Shown one piece after another: positions 33,200-44,400 of a DNA stretch of 64,000 nucleotides; positions within the stretch are counted from its first letter, which is position 1; each line of letters starts with the position of its first letter. The notes under the pieces were generated by a model. The model searched no databases, was not told the origin of the DNA, and was given only the letters and a program-made list of their open reading frames with translations. The position numbers and the translations under genes were made by a program. Source of the DNA: Undaria pinnatifida (Eukaryota > Sar > Phaeophyceae > Laminariales > Alariaceae); the NCBI GenBank assembly GCA_012845835.1, contig JABAKD010000010.1, forward strand, positions 15,539,355 through 15,603,354. The letters are read 5' to 3'.

Positions 33200-33469
33200 G
33201 TGGCATTTGTGGAGTCACCTGTTTACCTATACTCGGTGCGGTGGGTAGTACATCACGAACGATCAAACGATAAAAAGTGCTTTGTGGCATGCGATCCATG
33301 GGTTTCAATGAAGAAAAACACGTACAAAGCGCTACGTTCAGACCTACGAATATATTGCGAGCCGGTAGTGGGATTTCAATTTCTCGACGATCCGGTTGAC
33401 GATACCATCGAGCAGTTCTACTACGTAAATAGTCCTATCTTTTACCTGCCGGGGGTGGAGATGACTTGA
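33200..33469 (+). CDS. Small hypothetical open frame, possible exon
   Basis: An 89-codon frame with ordinary amino-acid composition (for example VRWVVHHERSND, FQFLDDPVDDTIEQFYYV) ends at TGA. It looks more protein-like than the neighbouring random frames. I recognise no domain and see no partner exon or strong splice context. It could be a decayed transposon or gene fragment. Confidence 0.25.
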   Translation: MAFVESPVYLYSVRWVVHHERSNDKKCFVACDPWVSMKKNTYKALRSDLRIYCEPVVGFQFLDDPVDDTIEQFYYVNSPIFYLPGVEMT

Positions 33470-34779
33470 ACGGTGGGGTATCGCCACCCCAGTGCCCTTC
33501 CAACCATCGCAAGCGGTCTCTCACGAGACGTTCTCGCCTGTCCTTGACGTCGCCCGAGCGCACCACTTGTTGCCTCGAAATCGACGAATTCGAAGCGAAT
33601 GACGCCTTTCGGCTGCTGCTGCTGTTGATCCTGGCTGCAGCCATGAGTGGCCACCAGTCTTGACTTCGTGATGATCTTGGCGCCACCTCTCTCACCCTAT
33701 GTGACTCGATCGTCTATCTACTGTGCTCTGTTTCTACTGATATTCTACTGTTCTCTCGTATCGTATACCCCGTCCCGAGGATTTTTTAGGCGTGACGAGC
33801 GGCCACTGATACTTCACCGGTGATCACCGTGCAAGAACAACCAGGTAACAAGATTTTCTTCAAAGGATTGGTTTTTGTGCCAATCAGAGCGTCGCCCGTT
33901 TGCACTAGCAGAATGCACAGAGCACACACCAGTACATAGCGCCACAGGCAGTAGTGCTGGTAGTAGTCGAGAGTACGATGAAGTATGGCCGCAGCCAAAG
34001 CGTCGTGGCATGGCTGAAGGATGGACGATGGGCGAATCAAAAGAAAAATCAAGAATCGAAACTGTCACAAAACATAATTTCATTATTTACCAAATAAACA
34101 CAAAAAGCTTAGTTTTTGTAATGTTTTTGTTGGCGTACTTGAAAAGGGGACTTATTACATTGGTTTAAAAAAAAATGCAACAATGTTCCCTACAGCCTAG
34201 AGAACACCCGACGTTGCTGCTGGCGGCGGTCGTGACTGGGGCACGGGAGAAGTAGGAGCAGACATTTCGATCTGTGCCCATGGGGTGCGCAGCCAGTAAG
34301 AAGCGCAAGAATGGCAACGCTGGTGGGATTATGTCGCACATGGTCAGGTGAAATACTCAAGTATATTTCTTGGTACCTGGTGGTACTTTTTCGCTGACCA
34401 CTGTTGTGCACTTAAATATAATAACCGGTTTAATACTAATATTATGATGATACGATAATTATATTTTAGTACAGAGTTGAACTTTTGTACTGCAAGTCAA
34501 GTATTCGCGGCACATGTCGAGTTGATTGGCATTCACCACCAAGGCCCCCCCCTCTTGCTGTGTTGTAGTTGTGGTTCATATGCATACGAGGAAGACTGCT
34601 CACAGGGTCAATCTGTCGGACGAGCACCTGGGCGAAGTGCAGCCTCAGCAGTCACCTCCTGTTTGCGTGTTTAGTCTTTGTGTGTAAGTGCATGAACCGA
34701 AGATGCGGGGACGGCGAGTTTTGCGTTAGAAAAAAGGCTCTTGTGGGAACATTTTTGCACAGGCTTACGCCATTTTTTA

Positions 34780-36329
34780 GGCCTTTTCTTATACAGTCGG
34801 ATTCCGCCAGTCGCAAACGGCCCTTTTTGACTGGACTTTTATTCGACTGGATTCTTCCGTCCTTCTTCTTATCGTCAGTCGAGTCGGAGTTATAGTTTTT
34901 GTGCTCTTCCCAGAGGCGGTTGGTGTGAGTGAGTACTATTTGCTGTACAGCAGGCGAAATCGGTTGGCAGCTCTGTGCTTCGCGCTTTCTCCGCGAGCAA
35001 CGGCTCGACGAACCTTCGTCCCAGCGAGTTGGTGGCTTTGGGCTTAGCCGAAAGCCGCCAAAGCTACGTTCGTGAAGTTGCACTCAGCCGAGAGCCGCCA
35101 AAGCTACAGCAGGCGCAGCCGTTGTTGGCAGCATGGGATCGAGACCGCGCGCTGCTGCCGTCGTGTGATACACGCTGCTGGCGATGAATTAGAACTAGGA
35201 ATGCGCCACGCGGATTTGCTGCGAGAAGCAACAGCAGCGATAGCCAAGCCAGCGTCAGCGCCTTTTATGACACTGCAGTGTGGTACCTGGTGTGGGTGTG
35301 TGGCCGTGTGGCTGTGTGGGTGTGTGTTTGGTAGTGGGATGAGCGATGCGATCGGTTATAAAATCACGTGTAATTTTTTTTCGATTGAGTTTTTCGACTG
35401 GATCCGCCAGTCGGAATTCTCAGGCCATTTCTTATGCAGTCGGATTTGTCAGTCGAAAACGGCCTTTTTCGACTGAAGCCCAAATCGGGCTTTCTTACGC
35501 AGTCGAAAAAGGGCTTTTTCGACTCAACTTTTTTCGACTGAGAATTCCGACTGGCGGATCCAGTCGAAAAACTCGACTTTTTCGACTGGAGCTCCAGTCG
35601 AAAAACTCAGTCGAAAAAGTTTTACACGTGTTTTTTGAACCGGTCGCATCGCTCATCCCACCACCAAACACACACCCACACGGCCACACGGCCACACACC
35701 CATACCAAGTACTACACTGCAGTATTATACAAGGCGCTGACGCTGGCGTGGCTATCCCAGCTGTTGCTTCTCGCAGAAAGCTAGCGTGGCGCATTCCTAG
35801 TTTTGCTCGCCAGCAGCGTGTATCACACGACGGCAGCAGCGCGCGGTCTCGATCCCATGCTGCCAACAACGGCTGCGGTTGCTGTAGCTTTGGCGGCTCT
35901 CGGCTGAGTGCACTCCACGAACGCAGCTTTGGCGGCTTTCGGCTAAGCCCAAAGCCACCAACTCGCTGGGACGAGGGTTCGCCGAGTCGTTACTCGCGGA
36001 GAAAGCGCGAAGCACAGAGCTGCCAGCCGATTTCGACTGCTGTACAGCAGTACTCCCTCACACCAACCGCCTCTAGCAGGAAGAGCACAAAAACTATAAA
36101 ATCGACTCCACTGACGATAAGAAGAAGGACCAGAAGAATCCAGTCGAATAAAAGTCCAGTCGAAAAGGGCCGTTTTCGACTGGCGGAATCCGACTGCATA
36201 AGAAATGGCCTCAGTCGAAAAAAGTTGAGTCGCAAAAGCCCTTTTTCGACTGTGTAAGAAAGCCCGATTTGGGCTTCAGTCGAAAAAGGCCGTTTTCGAC
36301 TGACAAATCCGACTGTGTAAGAAATGGCC
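34780..36329 (-). mobile_element. CAGTCG-family TIR element, copy C (middle nested copy)
   Basis: Termini are GGCCTTTTCTTA at 34780 and TAAGAAATGGCC ending at 36329, with TTA target duplications at 34777-34779 and 36330-36332. It is itself interrupted in its right subterminal region by copy D. After subtracting D and one duplication it is about 759 bp. It lies in the same orientation as copy E. The interior order of shared segments is the reverse complement of copies A, B and D. Confidence 0.85.
35423..36210 (+). mobile_element. CAGTCG-family TIR element, copy D (innermost, intact, 788 bp)
   Basis: This is the clearest copy. The left end is GGCCATTTCTTATGCAGTCG and the right end is its inverted complement ending TAAGAAATGGCC. 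TCA target duplications lie at 35420-35422 and 36211-36213. Both subterminal regions (about 150 bp) are filled with alternating CAGTCGAAAA and TTTTCGACTG, which would fold into large hairpins. The central part contains no long open frame, so it depends on a transposase in trans. It landed inside copy C. Confidence 0.88.
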
Positions 36330-37489
36330 TTATACAGTCGGATTCCGCCAGTCGAAAACGGCCCTTTTCGACTGGACTTTTTTTCAACTGGATTCTTCTC
36401 GTCCTTCTTATCGTCAGCCGAGTCGATTTTGTTGTTTTTGTGCTCTTTCTCGAGGCGGTTGGTGTGAGGGAGTACTGCTGTATGGCACTCGAAAATCGGC
36501 TGGCAGCTCTGTGCTTCGCGCGTTCTTCGCGAGCAACGCGTGCTTCGCGCGCGACAAACCTTCGTCCAAGCGGGTTGGTGGCGTTGGGCTTAGCCGAAAG
36601 CCGCCAAAGCTACGTTCGTGGCGTTGCACTCAGCCGAGAGCCGCCAAAGCTACAGCAGGCGTAGCCGTTGCTGGTAAAATGGCATCGATAACGCGCGCTG
36701 CTGCCGTCGTGTGATACACGCTGCTGGCGAGCGGAGCTAGGAGTGCGCCACGCTGACTCGCGGCGAGAAGCAGCAGCAGTAAAAGCCCAGGCAGCGTCGG
36801 CGCTGTTGTATGATAGTGCTGTGTGGTACCTGGTATGGGTGTGTGGGCGTGTGGGTGTGTATTTTGTGGTGGGATGAGCGATGCGATGGGTTAAAAAAAC
36901 AGGTGTAAAACTTTTTCGACTGAGTTTTTCGAATGACAGATCCAATAAAAAAAGTCAAGTTTTTCGACTGGGTCCCCCAGTCGGAAAACTCAGTCGAAAA
37001 AAGTTGAGTCGAAAAAGCCCTTTTTCGACTGTGTAAGAAAGCCCGATTTGGGCTTCAGTCGAAAACGGCCGTTTTCGACTGACAAATCCGACTGTATAAG
37101 AAATTGCCTTAAGCTTGGTTTTTGATTGTCTGTGTCGTGTTACACGGGATGTAGTACAGTACCAGGAAGAGGAACGGACTTTAAGAGGGGGAAGTTGGAC
37201 TTTAAGAGGGGGAAGTTGGCCGTACCACAAATGCTGCAAAAGGGACGGACAGCAGTAGGGGTCCCCAGTAAGGGCGGTTCTTATCGGAAATGTGAATTTG
37301 CTATATTTCCTCTTTTTTTTCCAGGATATCCATGCAAAAACGCCTGTATTATTGTCGAGCGCGGGGTTGTTTGTCTTTTTTTTCCTGATTTTTGAAAGCC
37401 GAGCCGTAAAGCAAGACCACCACCACCCACACCAGCAGTCACGCGCGTCGTCACACAGCAAGCATGAGCGAACATCCCGGAAGACCGCA

Positions 37490-37595
37490 AAGGAAAGCAC
37501 CCAGGCCGAGTAGATTCGTGCAATCCGGCGATAGCAGCCCCTGGTGCCAGGAACATGCCGAGCACGACGAGGACACCAGCGATAGCCTTCTTCAT
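37490..37595 (-). CDS. Possible first exon encoding a signal peptide
   Basis: On the minus strand an ATG at 37593-37595 opens a frame beginning MKKAIAGVLVVLGMFLAPGA followed by AIAG. This is a classic secretory signal: a basic start, a hydrophobic core and an Ala-x-Ala-type cleavage site. A possible donor GG|GTGCTT follows after about 33 codons. No downstream exon can be assigned. The frame also extends upstream of the ATG, so the start is a guess. It may be a chance hydrophobic stretch. Confidence 0.3.
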
Positions 37596-38939
37596 GTTTC
37601 TGCGCCTCGTGTCTGGATAATTGGGAAGGAGTAATCGTTGTTTCGTTCGACTCGAGGATGAGTCCTCCGGAGGCCCAGGCCGCTTCCTTCCGTCGGCCAT
37701 AATGTTGGATCACCCTGGTCAACGTTTAAAGCTACCCGATGGTCCCAGCGTTGAGCCGCGGCGCTTGTCGGAGCACTGCCTTCGAAACATGGAAACCGAC
37801 GACAGGATTTCCTAATTTGTGATTGTTCACTTTTCCATCTTTTTTGGGGCTGAAGAAAATCACAAACTATGACAGAACGCCTCCGTATTTGAAGACACAT
37901 TCAACAAATATGGACATTTAGGAAATTTAGGAAATTTAAGACAGCAAAAGGTCTCCGATAAGAACGGCCCTAACGCGGTGGTATGCCAGAGCAATATGGC
38001 CGGAAGCTGCCTTATTCATTCCACGTTATGGCTGCAGTTTCCCAGTAGCGCCAAGCGATATGGACCGCGCTTACATCGGGATACCGTACCGCCTTACTCA
38101 GATCGCCTTGTTGGGGGACTGATATTTAAGCTATGGATAGTTTACAGGCTTCTTTCATAAAATGGCAACATCACAGATTTTGTTTCGACACGAGAAATGT
38201 TTAAATAACAAGCCGGTTCGTATGTATATATACCCGGTCCCAGGTACGAGTTCGGAATACATGTGTACTCGTACCGTAGTCCGTAGTGAATACAGTACAA
38301 GTGTAGTCGTTGTCCCTCAGTAGCGCGTTGCCTTGCCACAAAGAAGAAAATCTGTGCACTAACGCTAACGCAGGACCTCGAACTATCCGGGATAGTGCGA
38401 TGCTTGGTACTTGGTACTCTGTATGCCGAGGTCGCGACGAGCGAGTTTCGCCGCACGAAACTGGGACCTTGCACTCCTGTTTGTAAGGTATCATACCGCA
38501 CTAAGGCGGGGCCACGACTGCTACTGCTGTTTGTGAATATCGGTAGTTTGAGGGGAGGACCCCGGGTTCGTCTCGACGTTTGTGGGGTACAATATACCAC
38601 GAAGTAGAAAACCAGAAAGTCCTGTCTCCCCCTCGTGTCGCACAGCCGACAGCGGTCGGCAGTATGATACGTATCATATCACAGATGTTAGAAAGGTGTA
38701 TCGTGCTACTACTATCATATTGCTGTACCTGTATTGGAGCCTGCAGTGTTACACGTTCAGACATGGGGGGGGCCATGTGGGTCCCGGGTTCTCGACCACC
38801 CAACTCTCACCGGAGATCGCCCAGCGTCGGTTTTCACCCTACGGGCCTTTCCTACTGCCATGGCTAGCCAGTCATGGCCCATGGGTTCCACCATCCGCCA
38901 AGGTCGGGGGTACATCGTTGTCGTTTCGGTTACCTAGAA

Positions 38940-39002
38940 ATTGTTGTTTGTTGTTGTGGTTGTTGTTGTGGTGGTGGTGGTATTCACTTTAACTCGCATA
39001 AT
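38940..39002 (-). repeat. Inverted AAC-tailed retroposon 3' end
   Basis: The plus strand reads a TTG/TGG-rich tract, then TCACTTTAACTCGCATAAT. On the minus strand this is TATGCGAGTTAAAGTGA followed by an ACC/AAC-rich tail. It is nearly identical to the 3' end at 3684-3740. The 5' extent of this copy towards 39.2 kb is not defined. Confidence 0.5.
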
Positions 39003-41384
39003 AACCTCCGCGCTGCCAAAGGGGCTCTTATCACAGCCACGGAGAAAAGTTAACGCAGACGTCGAGTCGTATCGGGGGCTACCCCTCATTCGCGTCGACG
39101 GCAGGAAAAAATCATGCTGGTTGCAATATGTTATCTGCGCACGATCAACTCGGCTCACGTACGTATTTGTAACATTTTAACCGAGGTTAAGAAGATCAGA
39201 AGTGCAGGACGAGTGAGGAAACCTCCGTCAACCTTGCTGCCCTGATCAACGTGTCACGATGGAGGACTTGGTGAAATATGACATTGCTACGAAGGATAAC
39301 ATCAACCGCCTACGTGGTTTTGCTGTTTTGATTGCTGTATCATGGATCATGAGGGCATCACGGCACAGGGTGCTGCTTGCTTGGCGAGCTATCTATTCCC
39401 CAGTGTCAGCTAGGGCTTCTGAAACGTTTTTTTTTTCTCCTTGTCCGCCCGTTCGTCTGACTCCTCGAATCTCCGTCCGGGCATGACGTCCGGTTATTTT
39501 CTTCTCAAACGGTCGCAAACGGTTGTTGACGCCGATACCACGGCGGGTATCGATAGCTGACATACACACACCAGCGATCTGCGCCAACTCTCAGCTTCTC
39601 GGGGGTGTTCCGTGTCTGGAGCTGCCTATTACCAACCCGCGCACCCGATTATCTCGACGATTTTCCCGCCTAAATCATGCATACCCCAGGCCAACTCTTC
39701 TCTCAAACACAACATCACAAGTCTCGGCGGAGCATGAACGGCTCACCTTTGTGCTATTTACCACTAACCGTGTCGCGACAGCAATGAATCGGAGGTAAAA
39801 CACACTTGACCACCTGGCACTACGGATTTTTCGCTCGTGCAGAATACCTGGTAAAACTTTCTGCGTACTCGTATCATCACAACGGAAATACTATTGCCTC
39901 AAACCCGTTCTGCTATGAAGACAGCAGTACTACTACTCTTGTTGACGCTGTGTAGTACATGTCGCATCTTAAATATGTAGCGTTTTGCTGTGGGAGGTGG
40001 CGAAGGTAGGGATAGGGTAACAGAAAAGTAAGAAGGCACACGAGCCGACAGAGTAGCAGCAGGGCGAGCATTAGTGGTATAGTTCATAGAGCAGCAGAAG
40101 CATCAGCAGCAAGCAGCAGCTATCCGAACAAAATATTAAACTACAATACCAATAGCCAGTAGTACCCAGCAGTACTGCTGTTACGGTGCATAACGAAACT
40201 GGTTATGTAGTGTTGGACATCGTATCAAAACAATCGTTGCGGTCGCAGATACAGCAGTGGACGGCGAGCCGCAGCGCTGCGGCGTACGAGCAGGACTTGG
40301 TTTTGGTCGTTTTTCCACTTTCTGTTTTTCAGAGAGTTCAAGAACTCGTCAGCCCCAATGTCGAGGTCGCCTTTGATGATGTCGGCCTTGGCTCGGGTCT
40401 TGGGCGGGGTCGGCAGAGGCCTAGACTACCGCCTAGTTGTGTTGTCGTATGGTAAGGAGATGCCTTAACAAAAACATCCCTCTTAAGCCAGAGGAGATAG
40501 TTTGGTGAGATTGGAGCTGGGACCGTTCTCGTGTAGGGTCCCGTTCGCTCGCGGGTGCGTTCGGGATATATGTTGCCCGAACGCCAACCATGATGAAGCT
40601 TTGTCGTATGGTGGATCTCATAGACCGGGCTTGGTCGGTTAAGGCATCTTCATGGTTGGCATATGTGATCGGAAAGTGTCGGTATCTGCGAGGCCTGTTC
40701 TCCACATTACGGTATACCACATCGATTGGGCGAGCTTTCGACGTATCGTATCAAGCACGATTTTGCCCGGCATCGCCTGGCACCCCCACATTTTGTACCA
40801 GTATGCTGATGCTCTTTTCGACTATCGAATTCGTATCTCGTATCGAACTCAACTCATATCCATATCTGTAGTTGTTAATACTGCCTGGGACTATACAACG
40901 TAATGTTGTAGCAGTTTCAGCATCTTTCAGAGTACAGGGTATAGCCACAGCCATAAGCCACCGCTGTCGATCGCCCCGTAGGTCGATATGAAAATTGTTT
41001 CGGCGTCGGGCCACGTCTTCCTCGGTCGCGCGTCGCTCCCACTGCCCCCCTGTCTCTCTTGAAAAACACGCGGTATACTTTTGGTGGTATGGTATGCCGG
41101 TGCCTTCTCCGTGGGGCGCCGGCCAACGCCTGAAGCGCGCAGCGTTACACGTCACTTAACGCACGTGCATTCAACCATTTGGATGGATCCCTTGCGGTGA
41201 ACAGTTGCTGAGTGTCATTCGTGTGCTCGACGTACTTTCATTCAATCACCTTGCGCTAAACTATTACTGAATGTCGTTCGTGTGCTTGACGCGCGTGCAT
41301 CCAATCGCCCGGATGTTGTGCGCTGCCCATTTGCTGATTATCATTCGTGTGCTCCCCATGCGCGTGCGTGCCTGTTGACTCCAG

Positions 41385-41452
41385 GGAGAGGAAAAAGGGC
41401 GCCAAGGTCGAAGACTTATACGAGACGATATCCACCATCGGGAAGGGCTCGG
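41385..41452 (+). CDS. CDPK exon: kinase start and first half of Gly loop
   Basis: After the acceptor GACTCCAG, the exon encodes [20 protein letters not shown] and GS. The donor GGCTCGG|GTAAGG splits a Val codon. The join gives GKGSVGMISKV, a complete nucleotide-binding loop. The first base finishes a codon from an unseen exon. Confidence 0.85.
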
Positions 41453-44400
41453 GTAAGGCTTCGTCTATTTTTTTGGCTCGGTGGTCAATCGAGGTGCCAC
41501 CATTCGGCCCGCGGCCGTGGCGATGACAATGCTGTTATAAATACTGGCGTGTTGTACACCTGCATGATATTTACGACCGCTCACTATATAGCGGTTGTGC
41601 CACGTTTGCAGCAGTAATAGCAGGTGTTTTGTGCCTGCATTGTTGCCATTGGCCAGTTGTGTTGAAATATAATTTCGGATTGGTGCGTAAGGTTGTCATC
41701 ATGGCTCCCCGCCAAGGCCACGCGCACGGTTCTACCTCTGCTCTGTTAGGCTGCCAGCAGTGACCTTCCCAAAGCTGTTCGGCGGGGTATTTAGGACATG
41801 AGGCATTGAGGAGCGCGCTGTTTGTTTCAAAGTCAAGGCCTTCGCTTGGGGCTCAAGACGACCCATGCCATGCGAACGTTTTTTTTGTTTACGAGCAACA
41901 GTATTTCGTACGCATTTTTGCCTAGTTTTGGGTATTTCTGGTGCACATTCGCATCTCTACCGTGATGTAAGATGTCTTTGTAGTCCTCCTGCGCCGGCCC
42001 CGCCGCCATCCGCTTCCGACACGTTTTAACCAGAGCGTGCATCATCCACCCGTTTTGCCGCGCGCACCAAAAGAAAGGTAGGAATAAGAGCCGACTCCTG
42101 CATGGCGTTCCGCGCGCCAAAAAGAGAGAACTAAACAAGAGAAGATTGTTCCCGCTTGACTTTTTTCTTGTCCTCTCGGTATCGTGTTTTGTGTGACAAG
42201 TGGGGATGATATCGAAAGTGCGGCACCGCCAGACAAAGGTAGAGTATGCCCTGAAGACCATTCAGCTGGAGAAGATGACTTCCAAGCTGGCCAAGGAGAT
42301 GCGAAACGAGATAGAGATCCTCAAGAGGCTCGACCACCCCAACATCATTCGTGAGTTTGCGCCCCCCCGCCCCACCGATGATGGATAAACTGGTAACCGT
42401 AACATCGCCCAAGACAATATCTTATGGGGAAAAAACTGTGTAGGTAGCGGTTGTACAGTCGGCTGGGATGGGTACCAGCAAACGGGGATTTGCGCGATGC
42501 GCTCCCAGCAGTAGTTTCCTGTGCTTTGGCTGGTCGCGAGCGGGGATGGCTTGTGCGCTTGGAAATACCCATTCGTTCCGCTCAAGCCTTTTCTGCGCCC
42601 AGCGACATATCAGCGGCCTTCGTGACATTGGCGCTGTGCTGCGCCGCGCCTGTCCCTGCCCGCCTGTCCCTGCCCGTCTGCATGAAATTCGTTGCGCCTT
42701 CGTTACGCCAGGAGCGATCGAAACGTTTGAGTCGGACCGAATGGTGTACCTGGTGATGAAGCTTTGTACGGGGGGCGACCTCCGCAGTCGAGCACCGTAC
42801 ACCGAGAAGGACGCTGCCGACATTATTATAAAGGCAAGCGGCTGCTGCTTGCTTTCCGCGGATTTCGTTTTGGTGGGAGCGGGGCGGGGGGGAGGAGAGG
42901 GGGCGTTTTTACTGGCGCATCTGCGGGACTCGGGGGCTGCGTTGGATGCGAATGGCGATTTTCACCGTGTGAATCGCGCGTGCTTCGCTTGTATTACTTC
43001 CCAAATTCGGGCACACTTCCGTGGCGTTATTACTGATTCTCTGCACCTTGTGTGTAATTTTTCGTCAAGCTTACATCTGCAGCTTGACCACGAGGTCCAA
43101 CCTGGGTGATGAACGTACGTTTTTTTCTCATGGTGTTGTTAATAGCGGCATCGACCGGCGGCGGCTTTCCCAAAACGACACAAGTAGTCTTCACGCAGCA
43201 CGACGTTTGTCAGATCCCACGTTTTCTCCCGTGACCTGTGCACCCCTCACCCCGCGCGTTGTGCACGCCGCCTGGCTACTCTCGCTGTGGCACGGTACCG
43301 CCCACCAGCTTCTGTCTGCCACGTGGTACATGCATCTTCAAGGCATCGTGCACCGAGATTTGAAGCTTGAGAATGTGGTCTATGAGAGCAAACTGCAGGA
43401 CGCCGACATTTTCATCATCGACTACGGCCTGTCCAAGGTGTGACCCGACGTAATGGTATTGTTTTGTGGTGCTACCGTCTTCCTAGTTTGTGTGCATATG
43501 GTATTCCATTTCAGCGCTAGTATGGGAGCGACGCGGGCGCATGCATAGTCGCTATGAGGAATATGCGTCCTGCATTATTGTGTTTAGGTGTTTGGTCCGA
43601 GTCTTGGTTCGTGAGGGACTGGAGGTGCCGCACGGCCAATTTTAGGTACCGTGTAACACGCCAGATGGCACGCCGCCCCCTGGGACGAATTTCCAAGCCG
43701 ATTTTCTCGACATCGGGGAAAGCGCAAAATCGCCAAGCGATGTTCGGAGTGACCCCGCTATAGTGCGGTAGGGGTTGCGCTTTTTGGGTTGAATGTTTTT
43801 CTGGCATTCTGATTGGTTGAGCTCCTCAGTGTGGAACTCCTGGTTGTTCTGGTACTACTATTAATACGATTATATGTGTTTTAGGGCTATTACTAGCGCG
43901 TGCAAGGGTTGGCCGGGTGCGCACGAGCCAACTGATTTTCGAAGTCGTGTTTCGGGTGAGATATTGAGCTCCTCATGTGAGGTCAGAGTGGGATGAGTCG
44001 ACGCCTCCATGGAAATACATTTGACGACACCTATTCAAAGCAATCGTTTTCGTGGTGTGTGCTCCCCTTGGTTTGGGCTAAAACCGGCGCTGAAATTTCT
44101 TCCCAGGAGGTGCGTTATCTTGCGTGTTAACAAGGCATATGCCTGTTTTGTCAAGTTTTTGTTGGAGTGGAGGCGCCGCGCTGTGGAGGCGCCGCGCTAT
44201 GATGTGTTCGCCACGCCGTCGTTTCGTTTTGTGGCTGTTGGACCACCCGCACAGTTGCAGTACGCACAATGGTGCGGCCGTTGTGTGGCTTCATTTCTTT
44301 TTTTTTTTACGTTCTCCGGCGGATGGGTAAAAATGTAAACTAACGCTTTAGCTCACCACGCTTCCACACAGTTGGGCGGCCTTCTTCCTCTGCGGGTATA

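Larger units (their letters stand above)
32289..34764. other. Intergenic region with tRNA-like fragments and one small open frame
   Basis: This region contains the tRNA-like segments listed separately and a small plus-strand open frame at 33200-33469. Two overlapping frames on opposite strands at 33.44-33.70 kb have no recognisable features. I see no complete gene here. Confidence 0.4.
34768..37108 (-). mobile_element. CAGTCG-family TIR element, copy E (outermost of three nested copies)
   Basis: Left terminus CGCCATTTTTTA and right terminus TAAGAAATTGCC are flanked by TTA at 34765-34767 and 37109-37111. Its left TIR is split at its own TTA by copy C (34780-36329). Removing copy C and one TTA restores a continuous TIR reading CGCCATTTTTTATACAGTCG. 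The net length is then 788 bp, the same as copy D. It is oriented opposite to copies A and D and encodes no transposase. Confidence 0.85.
37112..41384. other. Intergenic region, mostly without supported genes
   Basis: This region contains a 22-bp tandem duplication at 37174-37218 (GGACTTTAAGAGGGGGAAGT unit), a possible signal-peptide exon on the minus strand (37490-37595) and an inverted AAC-tailed retroposon end at 38,940. The short N-terminal exon of the CDPK gene is expected somewhere here or further upstream, but I could not identify it. Other open frames are short and featureless. Confidence 0.4.
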
